Below the pieces are notes generated by a model, which was not told the origin of the DNA, did not search any database, and saw only the letters and a program-made list of their open reading frames with translations. A stretch of 64,000 nt of DNA from Syntrophobacter sp963666995 (GTDB taxonomy: Bacteria > Desulfobacterota > Syntrophobacteria > Syntrophobacterales > Syntrophobacteraceae), in contig OY762941.1 in NCBI GenBank assembly GCA_963666995.1, positions 310,001-374,000 on the forward strand, given 5' to 3'. A program made the position numbers and the translations under genes. Positions 43,692 through 51,793 of this stretch are shown piece by piece (within the stretch, counting starts at the first letter, position 1; each line of letters begins with the position of its first letter).

Positions 43692-43811
43692 GTCCCGTTC
43701 GAAGTCGCAAAGCGATTTGAACCGGAACTGCCGGGCGGGTTCCGGATCTTCCACTGAATGGGCTGTTGCCCAAACAAAGTCCAATTGAAAAATGAGCCGT
43801 TTGTCCGGAAA

Positions 43812-43952
43812 CGTCACCCCGGCGGTATTGCCGGGGTCCAGTGTCGAAAATTGGAATTACCCAATAACTTCAAGGAGGCTGAATTCCGGCCTCCGCCGGA
43901 ATGGCGAACCCTGGTTACGCTCGTTCCCACGCTCCTGCGTGGGAATGCAGAC
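43812..43952. repeat. Composite of intergenic palindromic repeats
   Basis: An uninterrupted CGTCACCCCGG...CCGGAATGGCG repeat (43812-43906; related to the split copy at 9157-9411) is followed directly by CGTTCCCACGCTCCTGCGTG-type repeat (to 43952), another common palindromic family. They lie in the 500-bp gap between the third CheB-like gene and the Roadblock gene; the rest of that gap shows no gene. Confidence 0.75.
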
Positions 43953-44194
43953 ACTTTTCCTTTGGGCAGCAGACTCTGAAACGTGGGCCGGGACGGTCAT
44001 GATGCACGTCGTTTTGACGGGATCGGAAAAAGAGGTGCATTTCAACATTTCGGGACCGACGGCCGGATTCGCGGGAAAGTCATGGAGCGCGGGCAGTCCG
44101 GCGACAATGATTGTTTCACGTTAGCCGCGCTTCGACTTTTCACAGATCGTGCAGGCCGGACGGGAGAAATCCCACCGGATAAGGGGTTGCGGAG

Positions 44195-44584
44195 ATGGAC
44201 TTGGTTCTATCGGGAGACTGTATTGCCAGGCTCGAACAAATCCTGGAGAAGGAACTCCTGAAAAACGGGGTCAAACATGCCTTTGTCGTTGACTCTTCGG
44301 GTAACCTGATTACGGAACGGGGTGAGCTGGGCATGGAGGACCTCTTGCCTCTCGCGGCCCTTGCCGCCGCCAACTTCGGGGCGACCGAGAGAATGGCCAA
44401 CCTCATTGGTGAGCAGGACTTCACTCTCTTGTTTCATAAGGGCAAAACAAGTAACATCCACTTTTGCCGCATGAACCAGGACTTCATTCTGGTTACTTTA
44501 TTCAGTAATAACGTACCTATAGGGTTAATCCGGCTTGGTTCGAGCAGAGCGACCGAACAGATGGTGCCAATTCTTACTGCTTGA
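44195..44584 (+). CDS. Roadblock/LC7 domain protein (MglB-like)
   Basis: 129 residues with the Roadblock fold pattern: LEQILEKELLKNGVKHAFVV, DSSGNLITERGEL, LAALAAANFGATERMANLIG, FTLLFHKGKTSNIHFCRMNQ, FILVTLFSNNVPIGLIRLGS. MglB-type Roadblock proteins act as GTPase-activating partners of MglA and set cell polarity and motility direction in Myxococcus. The adjacent downstream gene encodes an MglA-type GTPase, 12 bp away, so the pair is likely functional together. It could instead be a Roadblock protein of another regulatory role. Confidence 0.88.
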   Translation: MDLVLSGDCIARLEQILEKELLKNGVKHAFVVDSSGNLITERGELGMEDLLPLAALAAANFGATERMANLIGEQDFTLLFHKGKTSNIHFCRMNQDFILVTLFSNNVPIGLIRLGSSRATEQMVPILTA

Positions 44585-44595
44585 GAGGGAATGCT

Positions 44596-45213
44596 GTGGC
44601 TTTCATCGATATGAAACGAAAGGAAATACAGTCCAAACTCGTTTACTACGGTCCGGGCCGTGGGGGAAAGACTACAAATGTAATCCATCTGTTCAGAACG
44701 ATGTCAAAGCAGGTCTGCGGGAAGATGGTCACCATCGATACAAAGGGTGACAGGACGCTCTTTTTCGATTTTCTGCCGCTCTCCGTAGGAAAGATCATGG
44801 ACCTCAACATACGGATTCAGGTCTATACGGTCCCCGGTCAAATACTGTACAACGATACCAGGAAGCTGGTGCTGCGGGGGGTTGACGGCGTGGTGTTCGT
44901 GGCCGACTTTCTCAAAATCCAGCAGCAGCAGAATATTGAAAGTCTGAAGAACCTGGCCGAAAATCTGAAGGTCGAGAAGCTCGATATTCATTCTGTGCCG
45001 CTGGTGCTCCAGTATAACAAGGTCGATTTGGCGGAAACGAACATTCCGACCCTGAGCCTTGAAGAAATGGAATACGATCTTAACCGGAACCTGGGGGTCC
45101 CCCACTTTACGGCCAGCGCACTGAAAGGGATCGGGGTCTACGAGACCCTTCGGGAGATCAGCAAGAGGATGATCAGGAGCGTGACTTACAAGCTCCGAAA
45201 CGGGCACTTATAA
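44596..45213 (+). CDS. MglA-type small Ras-like GTPase
   Basis: 205 residues from GTG 44596 (GAGAGGGA seven bases upstream; the frame is open from 44581). G1 is KLVYYGPGRGGKTTN; DRTLFFDFLPLSVGKI follows as in MglA; G3 is VYTVPGQILYND, with the PGQ characteristic of MglA; G4 is QYNKVDL; the G5-like region is FTASALKGIGV. MglA switches a polarity or motility machine on in its GTP form. Placement after CheA/CheB-like genes and a Roadblock gene suggests that the chemosensory system controls it, as Frz controls MglA in Myxococcus; that link is inference. Confidence 0.92.
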   Translation: MAFIDMKRKEIQSKLVYYGPGRGGKTTNVIHLFRTMSKQVCGKMVTIDTKGDRTLFFDFLPLSVGKIMDLNIRIQVYTVPGQILYNDTRKLVLRGVDGVVFVADFLKIQQQQNIESLKNLAENLKVEKLDIHSVPLVLQYNKVDLAETNIPTLSLEEMEYDLNRNLGVPHFTASALKGIGVYETLREISKRMIRSVTYKLRNGHL

Positions 45214-45350
45214 TACCGGCTCGCTCTCGAATCGCTACTCAGCGGTTAAGGCCCCCGTTGATCCGGAGCCGGAGTTCCCGGACTGCCGGACCCCTGGCCA
45301 TACCCAGATCCTGTCGCCCTCGCCATTGCGGCAACGTCCGGCTGTGCCCA

Positions 45351-45854
45351 TCAGTGGACCAGAACCACCTCGATTGTGCTCAACCCTTTCACGTACCGGG
45401 AGCCGGTATAGTAGTCCTCGGTGGAGATGAGTTCAAGCTGGCCTTCCTCTCCATCCAGTGATTCTCCATCCTTTTCGATCAGGATCATCACACCGCCTCC
45501 TATCGGCGTATTGAAGATCTCCTGCCATGAAAAGACCACCTTAAAGCCATCGCTGGACGAGGCAATGAGGAGCATCTTTTTTGTGTCGTTGTGTTCCTCT
45601 TTGATCACATCGGCTCTTCCGATCACATTTTCGAGCAGTACTCCCCTGCAGCTCCGGATACGGCCCTTGGGCGTTCCACTGCCGCATATTATGAGCAGGT
45701 CTTTCACTTCTTCCGCGTCCATGCCGCGGAGATCTTTCGTCCCAAGCACAAGGGGTCTCGTGACTCTTCCGGTTATCCGGAGTGCGCTGTTCTCCTCGGC
45801 ATCATGCCGCTCATCCCGCATTCCATTCCTGTCAGCGTTCATGTTGGCCTCCAT
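45351..45854 (-). CDS. Small standalone molybdopterin-binding (sulfite-oxidase-type) domain protein
   Basis: 167 residues, without a signal peptide. The pattern RITGRVTRPLVLGTKDLRGM, CRGVLLENVIGRADVIKEEH, LIASSSDGFKVVFSWQEIFN, GGVMILIEKDGESLDGEEGQ, and LISTEDYYTGSRYVKGLSTI follows the oxidoreductase molybdopterin-binding domain (SUOX fold), but in a short form. The cofactor-ligating Cys is not obvious: a Cys in SCRGVLL lies near the expected place. It may bind molybdopterin or only keep the fold. It is the last minus-strand gene behind tonB (126-bp gap), so it may serve the uptake system upstream. Its start could also be ATG 45842. Confidence 0.7.
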   Translation of the reverse strand: MEANMNADRNGMRDERHDAEENSALRITGRVTRPLVLGTKDLRGMDAEEVKDLLIICGSGTPKGRIRSCRGVLLENVIGRADVIKEEHNDTKKMLLIASSSDGFKVVFSWQEIFNTPIGGGVMILIEKDGESLDGEEGQLELISTEDYYTGSRYVKGLSTIEVVLVH

Positions 45855-45980
45855 ATGATTTTCATCATGTTCGAATCACCGGCATATTTCAACATCCGTG
45901 GAAGTATGGACTTCGTGGTTTTCTTTCCTTTGGAGCGCCGTGTGACAGAGCGGAATGTCCGGTGCTCACCTTCGCCGGCC

Positions 45981-47057
45981 TCACTTCGACAGCCTGAACT
46001 GAACCGCCAGAACCACCCACGTCGCCACTGCTTTTCCATGATAGCAGCCGGGCTCGAACCGCCATTTACCAACGGCTTCCAGCGCGTTGCGCTCGAAAAC
46101 CCCACTGGGTTCCGCTCGGACAACGGACGCTTCACCGACGCTCCCATCCGCTTTTACCAGAAACCTCACAACCACACTGCCCCCAACGCCCATTCGGCGT
46201 GCTGCCGGGGGAAACTCCGGTTCGACCTTTTCTATGGGGCATGGAGCCTTATCCACCTGTTTGAGTTCGAACCTGTTGGACCCACGTCCCCTTCCTCCAG
46301 GCGACTCTCCACCGGAAAGGCCGCTGGGATCATGACCTCCCTTTCCTCCGCTGCCGGCTCCCCCGCCGCCGTCACCGGACGTCTCGCCATCCGGGGTTGC
46401 CGATGGAGCCCCGGCAGAATGCACATCGGGGGGAGCCGCCGCTGGAACGGAACAAGCCCCCGCGGGCGGTTCCGGCTTCGATTCCCGCACGGCAACGATC
46501 TTCTTCCTCTCTTTCTGTGCCGAGCTTTTCCGCGGAACCGGTGTCGGGACAGGTGTTGCCTCGGGATGGGCGGCATCGCTGAGAGCGGGAGGCAGGTTCA
46601 TTTCCGGTTTCATTTCCGCTTCGACCTTCAGAGAGCAGGGTTCCATCATTCGCTCGCGCAATGTCGTCTCATCACGCCTGGCGCCTGCGGCGCCCGGCGT
46701 CGCAGGGTGCGGACCTCCCGATTTCGATCCCGATCCGTTTTGCGCCCCGCCCGAGCCGGTCCCCGCATCGGCCAAGCCGACGAGGTTGACCGTGATGAAG
46801 GAACCCCGGTGCTCCGGAGGCGGTACGACAAGAAGGTGCAAAAGCACAGCCAGGACCAGCACGGCGGCATGGGTTGCCAACGAGAACCCCGTTGCGAGGA
46901 CGATATCGCCTTTCTGCGCCCTGCGAGGCCATAAGGATGAGAGGTCCTTTTCCGGCTCATCCCCATCTTCGCTCCGGCACATTGGCGGGAGCCGTTCTTC
47001 CTCCCCGGCAACGGAGATCGTCTCCGGCGTATCTTCATAGACTCCGATGCTAATCAT
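45981..47057 (-). CDS. tonB: TonB energy transducer
   Basis: 358 residues. A single transmembrane helix (ATHAAVLVLAVLLHLLVVPP, about residues 61-80) is followed by a long Pro/Gly/Ser/Lys-rich periplasmic spacer and the C-terminal TonB domain: EPEFPPAARRMGVGGSVVVR, FLVKADGSVGEASVVRAEPS, FERNALEAVGKWRFEPGCYH. TonB transmits proton-motive force to outer-membrane receptors. The N-terminal cytoplasmic part is unusually long (about 50 residues, acidic). It lies 3 bp downstream of the ABC ATPase gene and so is dedicated to this uptake cluster. Confidence 0.9.
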   Translation of the reverse strand: MISIGVYEDTPETISVAGEEERLPPMCRSEDGDEPEKDLSSLWPRRAQKGDIVLATGFSLATHAAVLVLAVLLHLLVVPPPEHRGSFITVNLVGLADAGTGSGGAQNGSGSKSGGPHPATPGAAGARRDETTLRERMMEPCSLKVEAEMKPEMNLPPALSDAAHPEATPVPTPVPRKSSAQKERKKIVAVRESKPEPPAGACSVPAAAPPDVHSAGAPSATPDGETSGDGGGGAGSGGKGGHDPSGLSGGESPGGRGRGSNRFELKQVDKAPCPIEKVEPEFPPAARRMGVGGSVVVRFLVKADGSVGEASVVRAEPSGVFERNALEAVGKWRFEPGCYHGKAVATWVVLAVQFRLSK

Positions 47058-47060
47058 GGC

Positions 47061-47888
47061 TTAGCGTACCTGCGAGCCCCCATTGTTCGCGCCTGAAGCA
47101 TCGTGTACCAGCGAGCGCGGCATACAGGTTCTCAGAGTCCCGTTCACCCTGACCATGCAGACCTCCGTATTGTAGAGCCGGCAGATGGATTCATCGTCCA
47201 TCACGTCGTTCGGTCTTCCATCGGCGACAACGGAACCCTTTTGCAGCATCACCACACGGTCGGCTATCCACATGGCGTGATCGGGGAAATGAGTGGACTT
47301 GATGAATGTGAAGCCGTCTTTTGCAAGGTGGGTTATCTGGTCGAGCAACTTCACCTGGTTCCCGAAATCGAGGCCGTTTGCAGGCTCGTCCATTACCAGA
47401 GTATCGGCACCCTGGGCCAGGGCCCTGGCGATAAGGGTCAACTGGCGCTCTCCCCCGCTGATCTCGGTGTAACTCTTGTCTTTCAGATGCAGAATGGAAA
47501 GCCTTTCCAGGGCCTGGAGTGCAATGTTCCGGTCTTCCCTTGAATACCTGTAAAAAAAAGGCTTGTGAGGCGTCCTTCCCATCAGGACGACATCCAGAAC
47601 TTGGTAGGCAAAGGCCATTCTATGCGTCTGGGGAACGTAGGCGATTCTCTTCGCCAGTTCTTTCGGGGCAATCCGGGAGATCGATTTGCCCTCAAAAAGG
47701 ACGGAGCCACTCCCGGGCCGGTATATGCCGAGGAGCACTTTCAGCAGGGTTGACTTGCCGCTCCCGTTGGGGCCCAGCAAAGACACGATCTCCCCTTTTC
47801 GAACCGAAAGCGATACGTTCAACAACACTGGTGAGCGTGAATACCCAAAGGTGATTCCTTCCGCCCGTATCAGCTCCATTGCCCCCAT
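47061..47888 (-). CDS. ABC transporter ATPase (FecE/BtuD type)
   Basis: 275 residues. Walker A LGPNGSGKSTLLKVLLG, Q-loop YVPQTHRMAF, signature EISGGERQLTLIARALAQGA, Walker B LVMDEPANGLDFGN, H-loop IKSTHFPDHAMW. YVPQTHRMAFAYQVLDVVLM is typical of importers for siderophores, haem, cobalamin and FecCD-transported molybdate. It overlaps the permease gene by 19 bp. ATG 47879 is an alternative start three codons later. Confidence 0.93.
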   Translation of the reverse strand: MGAMELIRAEGITFGYSRSPVLLNVSLSVRKGEIVSLLGPNGSGKSTLLKVLLGIYRPGSGSVLFEGKSISRIAPKELAKRIAYVPQTHRMAFAYQVLDVVLMGRTPHKPFFYRYSREDRNIALQALERLSILHLKDKSYTEISGGERQLTLIARALAQGADTLVMDEPANGLDFGNQVKLLDQITHLAKDGFTFIKSTHFPDHAMWIADRVVMLQKGSVVADGRPNDVMDDESICRLYNTEVCMVRVNGTLRTCMPRSLVHDASGANNGGSQVR

Positions 47889-48895
47889 CCTTTCCTAGCA
47901 TTCTTCAGGATCAAGGCGAAGACGGGAACACCGAGCAACGCGGTGAGGATTCCCAGGGGGGTCTCCACCTGGAAGAGCAGTCTCGACAGGTCATCGACAA
48001 CGAGAACAAATATGGCGCCGATAACGGCGGTAACCGGAAGGAAGACCCGGTTGTCCGGTCCGACGAGCATCCGGCCCATATGGGGAATCACCAGTCCGAC
48101 CCAGCCCAACATCCCGCACACGGCGACAGTCAGGCTGCTGATAACGGTCGAAGTGATGATGAACGTCATGCGCAGGGCCGTCGTATTGACCCCCATTGAC
48201 CGGGCCTCCTCTTCTCCCATGGTCAGCACGTTGAGGTAAGGTGAAAGGAGGAGGAGTAGGAAAACTCCCAGGAGGATGGGGAAGGACAGGACGAGAATGG
48301 TCTTTGAGTCCGCCAGGGCGAATCCTCCCATGAACCAGTACGTGATGATCGGAAGCTGATTGTAGGGGTCCGCCAGATACTTCATCAGGAAAAAAAGCGA
48401 ATTGAAAAGCTCGGTGCTGATGATGCCGCCCAGGACCAGCAGAAGCACTCTGTCCCCGCGATACAGCCTGGCAAGGCCTACCGCGACCAGTACCGCCACG
48501 ACGCCGAAGATGGATGAGAGCGCCTGAACCACAACCCAGCTCAACGAGAGCACCGTACCCAAGGCCGCTCCGAAGGATGCTCCGGCAAGAATGCCGAGCA
48601 ACCTGGGGGAGACGAGGGGGTTGATGAAAACGGACTGGAGTACGGCGCCGGAGACGGCAAGGGCGGTCCCCACAAGCATGGCGCCGATGATGCGCGGCAT
48701 CCTGATGTGGACGAGAACCGTCTTCAACGTCTCGAAGCCCTGCGTATCCGGGTCGCTCGTCCCCAACAATGTATGACCCAGAAAGCGGGCAATCTCCCCC
48801 GGACCGACGGGGTACCGCCCGAGCGCAAGGGAGGTGAGCACGGTCAGAAAGAGCAACCCAAGAAGCGACGGAAGCAGAATGCGGCGGTCCATCAT
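47870..48895 (-). CDS. ABC transporter permease (FecCD/BtuC family)
   Basis: 341 residues with about ten transmembrane helices. Family motifs: SLALGRYPVGPGEIARFLG, HIRMPRIIGAMLVGTALAVS, GAVLQSVFINPLVSPRLLGI, AGASFGAALGTVLSL, and GMLGWVGLVIPHMGRMLVGP. It is the type II importer membrane subunit, working as a dimer with the ATPase. Its start overlaps the stop of the binding protein gene (ATGA). The substrate class (metal chelate, corrinoid or oxyanion) cannot be told from this subunit. Confidence 0.93.
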   Translation of the reverse strand: MMDRRILLPSLLGLLFLTVLTSLALGRYPVGPGEIARFLGHTLLGTSDPDTQGFETLKTVLVHIRMPRIIGAMLVGTALAVSGAVLQSVFINPLVSPRLLGILAGASFGAALGTVLSLSWVVVQALSSIFGVVAVLVAVGLARLYRGDRVLLLVLGGIISTELFNSLFFLMKYLADPYNQLPIITYWFMGGFALADSKTILVLSFPILLGVFLLLLLSPYLNVLTMGEEEARSMGVNTTALRMTFIITSTVISSLTVAVCGMLGWVGLVIPHMGRMLVGPDNRVFLPVTAVIGAIFVLVVDDLSRLLFQVETPLGILTALLGVPVFALILKNARKGWGQWS

Positions 48896-49947
48896 TGATG
48901 CAGCACCTCCCGCAGGGCCTTGTCATCCAACTCGACCCCCAGGAAGAGGCTGTAGAATTCCCTGGCCTCCCTTGCGAGGTCCAGGGGATAAAGGTCCGGG
49001 TAGAGAAGGTTCGTCAGCCACTTGATCCCGAGAAGACGCATGAAGCAAGGGGGCCGGTCGAACCAGTTGAAGGGCGCCCTTGGAATCAAATGGACCCGCC
49101 TGTTTTTTACCGCACGGATGGACTGCCACCTGGGATCGGAGTAGACATGATCGACATACTCCTTCTCCTGGGCCAGGATGATCTCCGGGTCGGCAAGCAT
49201 GATCTGTTCGATGGAAATTCGTTCCATGCCGAAGTCGTCTTTGGGAGTACACCGGTAGATGTTTCTTCCCCCGGCAAGGTTGATCAGCTCCGTGTGCGGC
49301 GAATTGTCACATTCGGTGCTGAGTCCGTCCGGAGCTTCGGCGTAGTAGACGGAAACCTTTTTTTCTTCGGGAATTGCCGCCACTACCGGCCCAATACCGT
49401 CCAGAGCGCATATCGCATAATCGCTCAACTTCCGGGCCCGTTCCTCCATGCCCACGAGATGTCCCATGAAGAGAAAGGCCTCCGGGTAATCGCTCAGATG
49501 GTCTATTCTCACGTAAGCCAGGGGCAAACCAAGCTGCTCCGCAACCTGCTCGATCTTTTCATTGGCAGCCGACCCCTTCCACATCCAGACGACCATAACG
49601 TCGGGCTTGACCTTCAGAAGGGTCTCCTGATTCGGAGTTCGGCCCTGGCCGAACCATCCTCCGATTACCGGGAGCGAGTCCACGCCGGGGCGCAGATACT
49701 TTCGCTCGTTGGAGGTGAACGAATAGTTCAGGCCGGCGATGACAGTCGGAGCCACCGCGTAGAGCAGGTAGGTGGCCGGAGGGGAAGCCCCGTAAACCTT
49801 AGTGATGTTGTCCGGCACGAGCACCCTGCGCCCGGCCATGTCGACGATCTCTTTTCCTTCCGCATTTACCCGGATGAGGACCGCAAGAAACAGGAGCAAC
49901 ACTATTCCGGCGATTTGTTTCAGAGGCACTCCAGACATGCGCATCAT
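48892..49947 (-). CDS. Periplasmic binding protein of the FecB/BtuF type
   Basis: 351 residues from ATG 49947, whose ATGA overlaps the methyltransferase stop. Signal peptide: LKQIAGIVLLLFLAVLIRVN, then AEGKEIVDMAGRRVLVPDNI. The class III binding fold shows VYGASPPATYLLYAVAPTVI, VDSLPVIGGWFGQGRTPNQE, LLKVKPDVMVVWMWKG and MERISIEQIMLADPEIILAQ. Aromatic and Cys residues (DFGMERIS, FNWFDRPPCFMRLLG) may shape the ligand pocket. It binds the chelate or oxyanion imported by the coupled permease and ATPase. Confidence 0.88.
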   Translation of the reverse strand: MMRMSGVPLKQIAGIVLLLFLAVLIRVNAEGKEIVDMAGRRVLVPDNITKVYGASPPATYLLYAVAPTVIAGLNYSFTSNERKYLRPGVDSLPVIGGWFGQGRTPNQETLLKVKPDVMVVWMWKGSAANEKIEQVAEQLGLPLAYVRIDHLSDYPEAFLFMGHLVGMEERARKLSDYAICALDGIGPVVAAIPEEKKVSVYYAEAPDGLSTECDNSPHTELINLAGGRNIYRCTPKDDFGMERISIEQIMLADPEIILAQEKEYVDHVYSDPRWQSIRAVKNRRVHLIPRAPFNWFDRPPCFMRLLGIKWLTNLLYPDLYPLDLAREAREFYSLFLGVELDDKALREVLHQ

Positions 49948-50771
49948 TTTCCAGGCACCGTTCCATTCTTCTCCCACCAAAGAACCGCCCACCGAACGAC
50001 ACGAGGGCGAGGCAGTCTCCAGCGTCCATCCTCAAGCACCAGATACTCCCGAAGGAACTTCTTGAGCATTTCTTCTTCATCCGGCGTCATTTGATCGATC
50101 ATCCAGCGAACGGATTCAAAAGCTTCTTCCATGCTGCCGAATCTTCGATCTTCCTCATTGATGGTGAACGTGAGATTGGCAAAGATACCCATCTGGTACA
50201 GGAGATTGTAAACACAGATGTAATCCGGGCCCTGCCAGAATTTCCTCCCGGCAGCCTGGAGAATGTGACGGTCATGGGGACCGTCACCAACCAATGTAGA
50301 GATGTAGACCCGTTCTCGCGCATGAGCATCGAGCTTGACAATGGCGCTGCGGAGGTCCTCGACGACCATGGAGCGAGAGGCGATGACCACATCATGCATA
50401 CCGATCCCCTTTTCTTCCCAGTCGTCTTCCCACCTTCCGTTTACAACTCGTATGTTTGAAATGCCTTCCCTGCTGCAGCGTTCCTCCAGCAACGAGCGCA
50501 TTGTGTCGGACGGGTCCATGGCCGTAATGCGCCGCACGCTTCCTGCAAGCGGCACCGCCAGGGTGCCGGCCCCCGAACCAATGTCGAGCACGCTCCAGTG
50601 GGGTTTGGCATTCATGATTCTCATGAACTGTCCGATGTAATCGCTTTTGCCTGCATGGCGGGTAAAGGATGGTGCCCGTCTGTCCCAAAACTTCCTGTCG
50701 TGTTCGGGGAAGCAGGTTCTTGCGCGAGCCTCCCGCCACACCTCGTTCCAGTCGCAATTCTTCATATCCAT
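49944..50771 (-). CDS. Class I SAM-dependent methyltransferase
   Basis: 275 residues. SAM-binding motif I is WSVLDIGSGAGTLAVPLAGS, then ITAMDPSDTMRSLLEERCSR and the helper strand NIRVVNGRWEDDW. The N-terminal region has KFWDRRAPSFTRHAGKSDYI, which recalls methyltransferases of cofactor or quinone pathways. It is cotranscribed with the binding protein (4-bp overlap) and lies behind a 183-bp mobile element that ends just upstream of its ribosome binding site (AAGGAGGG). It probably modifies a small metal ligand or a cofactor handled by this cluster; the acceptor is unknown. Confidence 0.85.
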   Translation of the reverse strand: MDMKNCDWNEVWREARARTCFPEHDRKFWDRRAPSFTRHAGKSDYIGQFMRIMNAKPHWSVLDIGSGAGTLAVPLAGSVRRITAMDPSDTMRSLLEERCSREGISNIRVVNGRWEDDWEEKGIGMHDVVIASRSMVVEDLRSAIVKLDAHARERVYISTLVGDGPHDRHILQAAGRKFWQGPDYICVYNLLYQMGIFANLTFTINEEDRRFGSMEEAFESVRWMIDQMTPDEEEMLKKFLREYLVLEDGRWRLPRPRVVRWAVLWWEKNGTVPGK

Positions 50772-50797
50772 CTGCGTAAGTAAGCCCTCCTTTCCTT

Positions 50798-50980
50798 AGG
50801 GCTTGTCCTTAAATAAATCCTTTGTGCTCGCATCCGGCTTTTGGCCCACTTCGGCCGCTCCTCAATCGCAAAATCCTCAACGTAGTCCAGCTACGCCTGC
50901 GGTTTTGCTCAATCGTCGCGACCAAAATCGGTCTCAAAATCCGGTGTGATCCCTAAAAGGCCTATTTACGGACAAGCCCT
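50798..50980 (-). mobile_element. 183-bp MITE-like palindromic element, copy 2
   Basis: Reverse-oriented copy of the element at 9194-9376 and 55702-55884, 183 bp long, with only a few substitutions (one in each of a terminal repeat, GTCCTTAAATA in place of GTCCGTAAATA, and an internal CACACC for CGCACC). Flanked by TA. It separates fmdE from the methyltransferase gene. Relative to the methyltransferase gene it has the same orientation as copy 3 has to its gene, and its edge lies about 3 bp from the ribosome binding site. Confidence 0.88.
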
Positions 50981-51039
50981 TAATCGTTCACCAGCCGTTC
51001 ACCTGCCTGCGGATGCTCCGCCGTCGCCACGCTTGAGCG

Positions 51040-51678
51040 CTACACGATTTTGGGCGCGTAATAGGCCCGCCCCTCGGAACAGGTCCTGCACATGGCCTTT
51101 CCGTCCTTATTTACTTCCCTTAGGTCAAGCACCGTCTCACCGCACTCGCTGCATGTGACCATGCCTTGGGGGAGCCCCGGAAGGTCTTCGGGCCTGAACT
51201 GCACCGTGACTTCCCGAACGCTCAAAAGCTCTTCTTCGGGAATCATCATAAGCGCTTCAAGAAAGGCCTTTTCCTTTCCATATCTGGGCGTGAGCTCCTT
51301 CTCCAGTTCCTCCGCTTTTCGCCTCGACTCCGTCGTGGCATTGACCCTCACCGCTTTACCCGTCTTCATATTGACAAATGTCGCCGCCATCTTGCCGTAG
51401 TCCAGCAGCTTGAGCGAACGCTTGCCGGGAGTACACCCGGTCACGGAAATGATCGCGTCGGTAGCACAGCGATCGATTTCAACCAAGACAATAAGGTTCT
51501 TGTTGTCTTTTCCTTTCGGCTCTTCGATGCCTATTTCTCTTAAACCCGCCACGGCCATCCTGACCCCTATGATTTGCCCGCCGCACAGGTGTCCGTGGAA
51601 TGCAATAGCTCCATCCAATAGACTTTGGAAATTTCGGTTGGCTACATTCAACTCGTCCTCCCCGTTCTCCCGCCCCAT
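51040..51678 (-). CDS. FmdE family protein with a C-terminal zinc ribbon
   Basis: 212 residues. The FmdE domain (about 15-150) is recognised by AIAFHGHLCGGQIIGVRMAV, EIDRCATDAIISVTGCTPGK, RSLKLLDYGKMAATFVN. The C-terminal part has a four-Cys zinc ribbon (CSEC, then CRTC 20 residues later). FmdE was named from formylmethanofuran dehydrogenase operons of methanogens (Mo/W enzymes), and such proteins recur beside metal importers in anaerobes. Its function is not established; metal or cofactor handling is the common guess. It lies between the TonB-dependent receptor and the methyltransferase on the same strand. Confidence 0.9.
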   Translation of the reverse strand: MGRENGEDELNVANRNFQSLLDGAIAFHGHLCGGQIIGVRMAVAGLREIGIEEPKGKDNKNLIVLVEIDRCATDAIISVTGCTPGKRSLKLLDYGKMAATFVNMKTGKAVRVNATTESRRKAEELEKELTPRYGKEKAFLEALMMIPEEELLSVREVTVQFRPEDLPGLPQGMVTCSECGETVLDLREVNKDGKAMCRTCSEGRAYYAPKIV

Positions 51679-51793
51679 TCAACCGGCAGTCGCCGGCCCC
51701 ACCCCGTTCGCGCGCGAACCGTCCTGACGCTCGTCAAATCGATTCGTTATCGAAGATACATTGACCTCTTTTTCGCCGCCGCACGAATGCGGC

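Noticed and set aside
45869..46934. Long plus-strand ORF covering the tonB region
   Set aside because: It is the complement of tonB; the minus-strand frame has a transmembrane helix and TonB domain, the plus-strand frame only Arg/Pro-rich shadow sequence.
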